Source: Treponema sp. (GTDB taxonomy: Bacteria; Spirochaetota; Spirochaetia; Treponematales; Breznakiellaceae). Taken from it: DNA of 52,782 nucleotides. Every line of letters starts with the position of its first letter. Positions within the stretch are counted from its first letter, which is position 1. Location of the stretch: positions 1 through 52,782 of the forward strand of contig JAIRQN010000055.1 in the NCBI GenBank assembly GCA_031256445.1, written 5' to 3'. A program made the position numbers and the translations under genes. Shown here piece after piece: positions 25,841 through 32,978 of this stretch. The notes beneath the pieces were generated by a model. It did not search any database. It saw nothing but the letters and a program-made list of their open reading frames with translations, and was not told the origin of the DNA.

Positions 25841-26686
25841 CTATATCGCCTCGACTACGCACTCGCGCAGTTCTTTCGCGTGACGGCGTATCTTTTTCAG
25901 CGCTCTCATTTCAATCTGACGCACTGTTTCGGGGGAAATGTTAAACTTATTGCCGATTTCCCTTAACGTATAACGTTCACAGCCGTTCAGCTGATAACGG
26001 TAGCTTAAAATCCTCTTTTCTTTTTCTTTCAGATTGTCAAGAACAACCATTGTACTGTCCTGCGAATACTGTTTCATAAAATTTATTTCGGGACTGTAGG
26101 TATAATCTTCATATACGTCAATTTCGCCCGTTGTCTCATCATAATTATTGGACGCAAATGAAAGCGAACCTACAGACATATTGACGATATAATCGATATC
26201 CTTGACAGGAATGCCAAGTTCCCTCGCGATGTCGGCGTTTTGCGGCTGATGCATAAGCTGCTGGCAAAGAACATGATATGTGCGCTGAATCTTGTTAAGG
26301 ATTTCTTCCTTGCGCAGGGGAAGGCGCACCAGCCTGCGTTTATTGGAAATTGAACGGCTTATATACTGCTTAATCCACCAGCTCGCGTATGTGCAAAAAC
26401 GGACATTCTTGCGGTAATCAAATTTTTCCGCGGCGTGAATTAAGCCAAGATTCCCTTCCTGAATAATATCCAGAATGGAAATATCAGGCTTGCTGTACAT
26501 TCCAGCGATTTTAACAACCAGCCTTAAATTGGAATTTATCAGTTTATGAAGAGCTTGCGTGCTCCCTTTCTTTATCTGTCTGGACAGTTCCAATTCATCA
26601 TCAAATGATAAAAGAGGGAAGCCTTTAATCTGCCTGAAATATGATTCAAGCATATTCTCGTTATCGTGTTTTGATTTTTTCTGCAT
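25841..26686 (-). CDS. Sigma-70 family RNA polymerase sigma factor (RpoD/RpoS type)
   Basis: This 281-residue sigma factor lacks region 1.1. Region 1.2 is SYFRQIKGFPLLSFDDELELSRQIKKG-like. Region 2 includes NLRLVVKIAGMY, the core-binding DIIQEGNLGLIHAAEKFD, and the -10 recognition and melting part with FCTYASWWIKQYISRSI. Region 4 ends in the HTH LREIGNKFNISPETVRQIEMRALKKIR. The size and layout fit group 2 factors such as RpoS, as opposed to a housekeeping RpoD. The ATG at 26686 (MQKKSKH) is chosen because GGAGG lies 5 nt upstream. Longer frames start within or just after a sigma-54 promoter at 26754-26770. That promoter suggests control by RpoN and an enhancer-binding protein, as for Borrelia rpoS. 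Confidence 0.88.
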   Translation of the reverse strand: MQKKSKHDNENMLESYFRQIKGFPLLSFDDELELSRQIKKGSTQALHKLINSNLRLVVKIAGMYSKPDISILDIIQEGNLGLIHAAEKFDYRKNVRFCTYASWWIKQYISRSISNKRRLVRLPLRKEEILNKIQRTYHVLCQQLMHQPQNADIARELGIPVKDIDYIVNMSVGSLSFASNNYDETTGEIDVYEDYTYSPEINFMKQYSQDSTMVVLDNLKEKEKRILSYRYQLNGCERYTLREIGNKFNISPETVRQIEMRALKKIRRHAKELRECVVEAI

Positions 26687-26753
26687 AATAACCTCCGTGC
26701 CTACACTGTTCATTCCAATACTTTCATATATGAATAATAGGCACACCATATAT

Positions 26754-26770
26754 AGCAAATATCGTGCCAA
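26754..26770 (-). promoter_or_regulatory. Sigma-54 (-24/-12) promoter of the sigma factor gene
   Basis: The minus strand reads TTGGCACG-ATAT-TTGCT, a full match to the sigma-54 consensus TGGCACG-N4-TTGCW. The GG at -24 and GC at -12 are at the required spacing. Transcription would start near 26743, giving a 5' leader of about 57 nt before the ATG at 26686. A 14-bp inverted repeat 25 bp upstream (26794-26826) may be the activator site. Confidence 0.8.
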
Positions 26771-26793
26771 GTAATTAGCAATTTATTATAAAA

Positions 26794-26826
26794 TTCGTAA
26801 TTCCTTACTACATAAGGAGTTACGAA
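26794..26826. promoter_or_regulatory. 14-bp inverted repeat upstream of the sigma-54 promoter
   Basis: TTCGTAATTCCTTA (26794-26807) and TAAGGAGTTACGAA (26813-26826) are inverted copies with one mismatch around CTACA. The centre is about 65 bp upstream of the predicted start site, a place where a dimeric enhancer-binding protein could bind. On the minus strand TTTTATAAT follows the right arm, so a weak terminator is an alternative reading. Confidence 0.45.
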
Positions 26827-26954
26827 AGCGGTCCGCCGGAATAAAAACAATTAAAAATTAACACTGTATGATTTTTCATACAAACCCGGAAAAAAGAGTA
26901 TACAAAAGTAATCATAATGGTCTTTTAATACTTACTTTCAGTTTTTATTTTTGT

Positions 26955-26960
26955 TATTAT
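26955..26960 (+). promoter_or_regulatory. Putative -10 box of the small unknown gene (leaderless)
   Basis: TATTAT ends 5 nt before the ATG at 26966, and no Shine-Dalgarno is visible. The -35 region is weak. Further upstream, GTATGA and TCATAC (26866-26881) form a 6-bp inverted repeat that could be an operator. Confidence 0.3.
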
Positions 26961-26965
26961 TAGCC

Positions 26966-27409
26966 ATGGAGTACGGCATTATCGCCCGGGAAAAAAAGGG
27001 TGAAATCTACTATTCTGTTAACTGGTCTCCTCTATCCAAAGCCGACAGATGGGAAATTAACGCAAAAGTTCCGTCGGTTGCCGGTATTTTTGAAATTTAC
27101 TGGATGGATGAAACCAAACACCTGAGAATGTTTTTTGTCGGACAGACTCATTACGGCGGGCTGCGAAGCGAACTGCGCCGCCTGACCGATCCGGAATTAA
27201 CCGAAAACGCGAAAACAAAAGCAATTCTGGAAGACAAAGAAATATGGTACAGGTATACTCCGTGCAATTCCGCCAAAATAATGGCTGATGTTGTCTGGTT
27301 CTTTATGAAAACCTATTTCCCGGAAAATCCGCCGACGGAACATTCAGGACGTTACGAAAAAATTTTTCTTTCCGAATCCGCGCCGGATAAACTGATTTGG
27401 GTACCCTGA
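26966..27409 (+). CDS. Unknown protein with GIY-YIG-like N-terminal pattern
   Basis: This is a 147-residue soluble protein. The ATG at 26966 (MEYGIIAR) is preferred over a TTG 15 nt upstream. Residues 40-46 (GIFEIYW) followed by FVGQT (57-61) and GGLRSELRRL echo the GIY...YVG strands and the Arg helix of GIY-YIG nucleases. The usual downstream catalytic Glu is not evident, and the fit is by eye only. The WYRYTPCNS and YFPENPP segments look conserved-like, but I cannot name a family. It is followed 8 bp later by the YciO/YrdC gene, suggesting co-transcription. It could be an inactive nuclease fold or an unrelated protein. Confidence 0.5.
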   Translation: MEYGIIAREKKGEIYYSVNWSPLSKADRWEINAKVPSVAGIFEIYWMDETKHLRMFFVGQTHYGGLRSELRRLTDPELTENAKTKAILEDKEIWYRYTPCNSAKIMADVVWFFMKTYFPENPPTEHSGRYEKIFLSESAPDKLIWVP

Positions 27410-27416
27410 GGTTTTC

Positions 27417-28085
27417 ATGATTGAATATATTGTCCCTAACAATATTGATGACAGAATCCTCGCAAGAACGGCGCAGATGCTCAAAGACGGCGCTCTGGTT
27501 GCCCTGCCGACCGACACAAGCTGGAGCGTTGTCTGTTCGTTAAAATCTCCGGCGGCGATAAAAAAACTCAGGAAACTGTCAGGCGAAAGAGATGAGCGAC
27601 ACTTTACCCTGCTGTGTTCCGGCATCTCGCAATTCGGAGAAGTATGCAGCATATCCAACAGCCGCTTCAGAATGATAAAACGTCTCTCTCCGGGACCTTA
27701 TGTCTTCATTTTAAAAACCCTGCCGGGAACAGAAAAATTCCTGGATATCAGGCGCAAAGAAGCCGGTGTGCGAATTCCCGAATACCCGGTTCCTGTCCGT
27801 CTGATTGAAACGCTTGGGCACCCGCTGTATTCAATAACCGCGAAAAAAAGCATGACAAACAGCGGCGAATGGGAAGCGGAAACGGATGACAACAGCGATA
27901 CAGAACTGCCGCCAATTCCCGAAGAAGAGCTTTTTGAAAGCGGCTGGGAACTTGAAGGAATTGAAGGAGTGGATTTAATTCTGGACGGCGGCGAGGAACG
28001 CGAGCGGGTATTTTCAACAATCCTGGATATGTGCACAGACGAGATAAAACTGCTGCGCAAAGGTTCCGGCCCCTGGCCCGTATAA
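27417..28085 (+). CDS. YciO/YrdC (Sua5/TsaC) family protein
   Basis: This 222-residue YrdC-fold protein has the strand-loop GALVALPTDTSWSVVCS, KLRKLSGERDER, and the later LSPGPYVFILK and GVRIPEYPVPVRLIETLG motifs of the Sua5/YciO family. True Sua5/TsaC makes threonylcarbamoyl-AMP for tRNA t6A. Here the usual KxR...KP is replaced by GERDERHFTLL, so a YciO-like role is more likely and t6A synthesis is not assured. The C-terminal 80 residues are acidic (DDNSDTELPPIPEEELF) and lack the Sua5 extra domain. GAGG before the ATG supports the start. Confidence 0.8.
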   Translation: MIEYIVPNNIDDRILARTAQMLKDGALVALPTDTSWSVVCSLKSPAAIKKLRKLSGERDERHFTLLCSGISQFGEVCSISNSRFRMIKRLSPGPYVFILKTLPGTEKFLDIRRKEAGVRIPEYPVPVRLIETLGHPLYSITAKKSMTNSGEWEAETDDNSDTELPPIPEEELFESGWELEGIEGVDLILDGGEERERVFSTILDMCTDEIKLLRKGSGPWPV

Positions 28086-28093
28086 AATTTTAT

Positions 28094-28156
28094 GGTATTC
28101 ACATCAAAAAGAGAGAAATTTTAATTTATTAATAAATTCCAAATAATGTGAATACC
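28094..28156. promoter_or_regulatory. Inverted repeat flanking AT-rich palindromes upstream of cls
   Basis: GGTATTCACAT (28094-28104) and ATGTGAATACC (28146-28156) are perfect 11-bp inverted copies 41 bp apart. Between them lies the 16-bp perfect palindrome AATTTATTAATAAATT (28123-28138), and just before them ATAAAATTTTAT (28082-28093). The set sits 50-125 bp upstream of the cls promoter. It could be a pair of operator sites for a looping repressor, or the ends of a small decayed element. Confidence 0.45.
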
Positions 28157-28205
28157 CGGTTAAATATAATACAAGACAACCGATGGCGTTTGATTTATTC
28201 TACAT

Positions 28206-28211
28206 TATAAT
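28206..28211 (+). promoter_or_regulatory. Putative -10 box of cls (leaderless)
   Basis: A perfect TATAAT ends 6 nt before the ATG at 28218. No Shine-Dalgarno and no good -35 are seen. Transcription would start at the ATG. Confidence 0.5.
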
Positions 28212-28217
28212 TAAGCT

Positions 28218-29786
28218 ATGATAAATAAAAAGAAGTGGATAAAATTCCTCTTCAGAAGAAGGAGCCTGGTTACGCTGACTCTTCTGATTCAAATAATATT
28301 GATAATGTTACTGCTGGCGGAAGCCGGGAAACATTTAAAATATTTATATATTATTTTATTTATCCTGAGTTTACTGGTCTGTATTCATGTGCTGAATAAA
28401 CATGAAAAGGCAGGCTACAAACAGACATGGATTTTTCTGATATTGATCTTTCCGTTTTTCGGCGGAATTTTATATATTCTTTTCAGGTCATGGTCAAACC
28501 CCAAAAAATTAAAAAGAAATCTTGAAAAAAACATCAGGGAAAGCAAAGAATCATTTTTCCTTTCGGGAAACAGGCTTGACGAATTAATTGATGACCACGG
28601 CGAATTCAGAACCAACGCGCAATATCTTCAGGATTACGCGAATTTCCCCGTTTACGCGAACACAAGGCAGCAATATTTTGATTCGGGAGAAGCGTATTTT
28701 GATAAAGTTCTGGAAGAACTTGAAAAAGCGCAAAAATATGTTTTTCTGGAATTTTTTATTTTAAAAGAGGGGCTAATGCTCAATTCCATAATGGATATAC
28801 TCGAAAAAAAAGCCGCGCAGGGCCTTGATATCAGGATTATATACGACGATCTCGGGTGTTTTTTTACCCTTCCCCACGATTACCCGAAAAGACTGTTAAA
28901 AAAAGGAATTAAATGTTTTGTTTTTAATCCGTTCAGGCCGATTGTTTCTTCGCTGCAGAACAACCGCGATCACAGAAAAATAATCTCGATAGACGGAAAA
29001 GCCGCGTTCACGGGCGGCCTTAACCTTGCGGATGAATATATCAATAAAGTTGAACGTTTCGGCCACTGGAAAGATTCGGCGATTATGATAGAAGGAGACG
29101 GCGCATGGTCGCTGACGCTGATTTTTCTTCAGATGTGGAATCTGAGCAAATATGAAAAAGATGATTACCCGTCTTTATACCCGTGGAAGGACTGCGGCGT
29201 CATGAATGCCGAAAAGGGCGTAGCCGACGGTTATGAAGCATGGGGTTATGTGCAGCCTTACGCGGACAGTCCGCTTGATAACGAAAATGTCGGAGAGCAT
29301 GTATATATCCAGATAATCAATCAGGCAAAAAAATATATTTACATTAATACGCCCTATTTAATCGTAGATGACAATCTTTTGTCCGCGCTGACGCTCGCGG
29401 CGAAAAGCGGCGTGGATGTGCGCATAATAACCCCGTACCGCTGGGATAAATGGATTGTGGCCATTACATCGCGCTCCTACTACCGCCGCCTCATTCAGGC
29501 CGGCGTTAAAGTATACGAATACACATCCGGTTTCTGCCACGGAAAATCGTTTGTATCAGACGATAAAATCGCCACAGTCGGCACCACAAATCTTGATTTC
29601 CGCAGTTTGTACCTGCACTTTGAATGCGGCGTATTGATTTACTCAAGCGCGACAATTGCCGCCATTAAAGAAGATTTTTTAAAAACAGTTCCGGTGTCCC
29701 ATGAAATGACTCTCAATCAATGCGCGCGTAACGCCTTCCAGCGGATAATTCCCGATGTTCTGCGCGTTTTCGCGCCTTTAATGTAA
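28218..29786 (+). CDS. cls: Cardiolipin synthase (phospholipase D family)
   Basis: This 522-residue membrane enzyme joins two phosphatidylglycerol molecules into cardiolipin. The N-terminus has basic residues, then two membrane segments (about 18-60 and 70-90). Two HKD motifs are seen: H252-x-K254 in DHRKIISIDGKAAFTGG, and H441-x-K443 in CHGKSFVSDDKIATVGTTN. Length is close to bacterial ClsA. It is divergent in layout from nothing nearby: the next gene is convergent, with only one base between stop codons. The start is probably leaderless, as TATAAT lies 6 nt before the ATG. Confidence 0.92.
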   Translation: MINKKKWIKFLFRRRSLVTLTLLIQIILIMLLLAEAGKHLKYLYIILFILSLLVCIHVLNKHEKAGYKQTWIFLILIFPFFGGILYILFRSWSNPKKLKRNLEKNIRESKESFFLSGNRLDELIDDHGEFRTNAQYLQDYANFPVYANTRQQYFDSGEAYFDKVLEELEKAQKYVFLEFFILKEGLMLNSIMDILEKKAAQGLDIRIIYDDLGCFFTLPHDYPKRLLKKGIKCFVFNPFRPIVSSLQNNRDHRKIISIDGKAAFTGGLNLADEYINKVERFGHWKDSAIMIEGDGAWSLTLIFLQMWNLSKYEKDDYPSLYPWKDCGVMNAEKGVADGYEAWGYVQPYADSPLDNENVGEHVYIQIINQAKKYIYINTPYLIVDDNLLSALTLAAKSGVDVRIITPYRWDKWIVAITSRSYYRRLIQAGVKVYEYTSGFCHGKSFVSDDKIATVGTTNLDFRSLYLHFECGVLIYSSATIAAIKEDFLKTVPVSHEMTLNQCARNAFQRIIPDVLRVFAPLM

Positions 29787-29787
29787 A

Positions 29788-30639
29788 TTATCCCTTGACA
29801 GCGCCGGCCGTTAGGCCTTTAATAAACTGCTTGCTCATAAACAGATAAAGAATGATCACGGGGATTGCGGAAAGGGTAAGAACCGCCAGCACTTTTGACC
29901 AGTCTGTCTGATACTGGCCGAAAAGGCGCGTAACGCCAAGGAGCAGCGTCTTTGCCCTGTCATCGCTGATAAAAATCAGCGGGAACCAGAGATCGTTCCA
30001 GAACGGAACAAGATTGTAAATTGCCGTTGTCGCCAGAGCGGGACGAAGGAGGGGGGCGATTATCCGCGTAAAAATGCCAAAACGGCCCGCACCGTCAATA
30101 ATGCCGGCTTCGGTCAGTTCGTGCGGAACCTGCCGGATAAACTCGGTAAGTATAAAAATCGCTATTGGTATGCCCATCGCGGTATAAACCGGTATTAAAG
30201 ACCAGATAGTGTTAATAAGGCCAAGGTAGCGCACCAGTTCCAGTATCCTGATAGACGCGATTTTAATGGGAAGCATCATCCCGGCAATCAGAAAAAAGTA
30301 CAGTATGCGCGAAATTCTTCCGCGCCATGCGGCAAGCGCGTATGCAGCTAACGACCCTGTGATCAAAAGCAGGGCAAGCGATAAAATCACTACGACAAAA
30401 CTGTTTCTGAAATATACAAGAAAATCGCCGTCTGTCAGAACCGCGCTGTAATTGATAAAATTCCATTTATCGGGGAGCCCGAACGGATTTTGATAAATTG
30501 AAAGCCTGTCTTTAAAGGAATTTATTATCATTACCCAGAGAGGGAAAAGCACAATCAACGACCAGAAACCAAGGATCAAATGGGACGCAATGTTCTTTTT
30601 TTGCCTTTTAAGCGAACTAACGGCGAATTTTCCGGCCAT
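29788..30639 (-). CDS. Sugar ABC transporter permease (MalG type)
   Basis: This 283-residue permease has an N-terminal anchor and five further membrane segments. The EAA loop is EAGIIDGAGRFGIFTRIIAP, in which Gly replaces the second Ala of EAA. The C-terminus QFIKGLTAGAVKG is the usual MalG-type ending. It abuts the MalF-type gene with no gap (stop and start adjacent), so the two should be made together. It is the last gene of the second importer operon and is convergent with cls. No ATPase is encoded in the operon. Confidence 0.9.
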   Translation of the reverse strand: MAGKFAVSSLKRQKKNIASHLILGFWSLIVLFPLWVMIINSFKDRLSIYQNPFGLPDKWNFINYSAVLTDGDFLVYFRNSFVVVILSLALLLITGSLAAYALAAWRGRISRILYFFLIAGMMLPIKIASIRILELVRYLGLINTIWSLIPVYTAMGIPIAIFILTEFIRQVPHELTEAGIIDGAGRFGIFTRIIAPLLRPALATTAIYNLVPFWNDLWFPLIFISDDRAKTLLLGVTRLFGQYQTDWSKVLAVLTLSAIPVIILYLFMSKQFIKGLTAGAVKG

Positions 30640-31551
30640 TTAATTCCTCCCCTGCGTCAGGCGCAGCGTCGGGATTACCCCAAGGCACAGCACAAAGAAG
30701 GTAATGGTTGCTATTGCGGCTCCCATTCCTGGATCGGGTATGCCGACAGGATGCTGTCCCGCTATGCCAATACGGTAAAAAAGAGTGCCTATAAGGTCGG
30801 TAGAATAATTCGGCGCGCCGTTCACGTTGGTCATGGAGAAAACTATATCAAAAGCGTTAAAATTATTTACAAAAGTAAGAATGGCGATCATGCCCGCGAC
30901 AGGTTTTATAAGGGGCAGTTTAATCCGCCAGAATATCTGAGAGCCGCTTGCCCCTTCAATATTGGCGGCTTCAAGATAATCCTCGCTGATGCCGCGCAGC
31001 GCCGCGACAAACATCATTACCGGAATTCCTATCCACTGCCAGCATGACACCAAAGACACGCACAGAAGCGCGGTATTCCTGTCTCCAAGCCAGGGGTGAA
31101 CCAGAAAATCCAGGCCGAATGAACGTAAAAAAGGACCGCTCCATACAGGATTTAAAAGCAGTTTCCACAAATAGCCTGTCACAAGCACTGCCAATGTTGT
31201 AGGCAGAAAAATCACCGTCTGATAAAACTGCCTTCCCTGCATCGTTTTGTTTGTAAGAAGAACGGCGAAGAAAATTCCCAGGCAATTCTGGACTATCATA
31301 TGTATAATAAAAAAGATCACAGTGTGGGCAAACGCGCCCCTGTATCGCTGCGCGTAATGTTCCACTGTAAAAAGCTGCTTGAAATTTTCAAGGCCGGTAA
31401 ACTCGCGCCCCATGCCCGCGGAGCCGGTGTAAAGGCTCAAGCGAAGAGAGTCCAAAAGCGGCCATGCCATGAAGAAAGTATAAAATAACAATGCGGGCAG
31501 AAGCCACGGGAGCCAGCTTATGCCGGAATTTTTTATTCTTTTTATATCCAT
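30640..31551 (-). CDS. Sugar ABC transporter permease (MalF type)
   Basis: This 303-residue permease has six membrane segments and the EAA loop EAANIEGASGSQIFWRIKLP. The start chosen is the ATG at 31551 (MDIKRIKNSG). A longer frame runs to 31731, but its first 60 residues would be read from the 3' end of the binding-protein gene and from the hairpin at 31567-31596, so I reject it. The ribosome binding site is poor, with AAGG set in the hairpin, so translation may depend on how that hairpin folds. The substrate is unknown. Confidence 0.88.
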   Translation of the reverse strand: MDIKRIKNSGISWLPWLLPALLFYTFFMAWPLLDSLRLSLYTGSAGMGREFTGLENFKQLFTVEHYAQRYRGAFAHTVIFFIIHMIVQNCLGIFFAVLLTNKTMQGRQFYQTVIFLPTTLAVLVTGYLWKLLLNPVWSGPFLRSFGLDFLVHPWLGDRNTALLCVSLVSCWQWIGIPVMMFVAALRGISEDYLEAANIEGASGSQIFWRIKLPLIKPVAGMIAILTFVNNFNAFDIVFSMTNVNGAPNYSTDLIGTLFYRIGIAGQHPVGIPDPGMGAAIATITFFVLCLGVIPTLRLTQGRN

Positions 31552-31558
31552 AAAATTT

Positions 31559-31596
31559 AAAAACAGGAGCCTTAAAAAGATTTCTTTTAAAGGCTC
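31559..31596 (-). terminator. Intercistronic terminator-like hairpin in the second sugar importer
   Basis: On the minus strand GAGCCUUUAAAAG pairs with CUUUUUAAGGCUC (13 bp, one mismatch) around AAAU, and CUGUUUUU follows. It lies between the binding-protein and permease genes, 8 nt before the permease ATG. As a partial terminator it would make more binding-protein than permease mRNA. It parallels the hairpin at 1382-1430 in the first importer. Confidence 0.65.
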
Positions 31597-31607
31597 ACTG
31601 TTAGCTG

Positions 31608-32855
31608 CTAACGCAGACGGGCCGCTGCGGTTTCCATTGATTCGGCGGCCTGCCGGGGCGTAATCTCGCCCTTTATAACCTGAATTACCGCCTGATTCAT
31701 CGGCGCATACAGATCCATGAACTTCGGCCATACAAAACGGGCGTCTGTTTCCTTGCCGCTGTTAAGGCTCAGGAATTCATTGGCCTGCGCGTTTGTAAGC
31801 TGAATTGGGAAGTTAATCATCGGGAAGAATCCCAAAGGAAGCGCCGCGGACGCGGTTGTCGCGCCTTCACGGGCCGCAAGCCACGCCAGGAAATCTCTTG
31901 CTTCCTGCGGGTACTTTGTCTTTGCGTTCCATGTAATAGCCATATCAGGATGGAAGCAGATTACAGCGCTTTTTCCTCCCGGAGCCGGCATCGCGAAAAC
32001 GCCCCAGTCAAAACTTACGCCTGAATAAACACCCGCTGTCCATGAACCGTCCATGAACATCACAGCCTGCTGCGTATTAAAGAGAGCCTGGGAATCGTTG
32101 TACGTTACTGACTCATAACCTCTGGGCAGGAATTTTGCGGAATCCGCCATTGCCTGGAAAGCGGCGATGAAGGCCGCATCATTAAGTTTCTTCTCTCCGG
32201 ATTCATATTTCACGCGCTCTCCGGCTCCGCCGATATTATTGGGCAGCAATCCAAGGAAGAATACTTCCAGAATATCCCATTCATCGGCGACGCCGTTAGC
32301 CAATGGCGTGTAACCTTTTGAAACAAGCGTTCCGCACAGGGTAAGGAAATCCTCCCATGTCTGCGGAATGGAAAGTCCTTCTTTCTGGAAAATGGTTTTA
32401 TTGTAATACACAGCGTGAGATACGGCCGCGAACGGAACGGCGAAATATTTTCCGTCAGGCATCTGCCAGGGAGCCGCGTTGGAAGCGGTAAAATTCTGCT
32501 TTACGCCGGGAATATCGGAACAATCGCCGAAATAGCCCGCTGTAAAAAGCTCCTGCCCTGTAGCATAGGAACGCGCGTACATTAAATCCGGGGCTGTTCC
32601 GCCTTCCAGTTGAAGGCGCAGCGTAGCGTTATATTCAGGCGGATTGGTCGGCCGGAACTGAATTTCAACATTAGGTTTTACTTTTTTATACTCAGCCAAT
32701 AAATTGTTCATCTGGACGGTATCATCCGCCCTCCATGAACCCAGCGTGAGAACTACTTTTTCCGAATCTGCTTTCTTGCTGCATCCTGTAAACAAGAGCC
32801 CTGTCATTATTACGGCAATTAAAATAAAAACTGCCAAATAAACCGTTTTTTTCAT
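31608..32855 (-). CDS. Sugar ABC transporter substrate-binding lipoprotein
   Basis: This 415-residue binding protein is a clear lipoprotein: the lipobox LFTGC makes C25 the lipidated residue, followed by SKKADSEK. The mature sequence has family 1 features such as LEGGTAPDLMYARS and WNAKTKYPQEARDFLAWLA. GGAGGAAAT before the ATG supports the start. It is the first gene of a three-gene operon on the minus strand with two permeases. The sugar is unknown. Arabinose or arabinosides are possible, since an arabinose operon is present and has no importer of its own, but nothing in the sequence proves that. Confidence 0.9.
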   Translation of the reverse strand: MKKTVYLAVFILIAVIMTGLLFTGCSKKADSEKVVLTLGSWRADDTVQMNNLLAEYKKVKPNVEIQFRPTNPPEYNATLRLQLEGGTAPDLMYARSYATGQELFTAGYFGDCSDIPGVKQNFTASNAAPWQMPDGKYFAVPFAAVSHAVYYNKTIFQKEGLSIPQTWEDFLTLCGTLVSKGYTPLANGVADEWDILEVFFLGLLPNNIGGAGERVKYESGEKKLNDAAFIAAFQAMADSAKFLPRGYESVTYNDSQALFNTQQAVMFMDGSWTAGVYSGVSFDWGVFAMPAPGGKSAVICFHPDMAITWNAKTKYPQEARDFLAWLAAREGATTASAALPLGFFPMINFPIQLTNAQANEFLSLNSGKETDARFVWPKFMDLYAPMNQAVIQVIKGEITPRQAAESMETAAARLR

Positions 32856-32881
32856 ATTTCCTCCTGATTGGATTTTATCCA

Positions 32882-32906
32882 GGGTTTGCGGTTATGTACG
32901 CAACCC
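32882..32906. promoter_or_regulatory. Palindromic operator candidate upstream of the binding-protein gene
   Basis: GGGTTTGCG (32882-32890) and CGCAACCC (32899-32906) are inverted with one bulged base around an 8-nt centre. It lies about 27 bp before the ATG and next to the AT-rich palindrome ATAAAATA-AAG-TATTTTAT, which probably contains the -10 region. The layout fits a repressor site for a sugar importer, but the regulator is not identified. Confidence 0.4.
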
Positions 32907-32978
32907 GTATAAAATAAAGTATTTTATTTATTATCATACTGTTTTTGGGATATGTAAAGGTAGAAAAAACCGAAATAT

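Noticed and set aside
31552-31731. Longer N-terminus for the second MalF-type permease
   Set aside because: The 60 extra residues are hydrophilic, overlap the binding-protein gene and cross the terminator-like hairpin.
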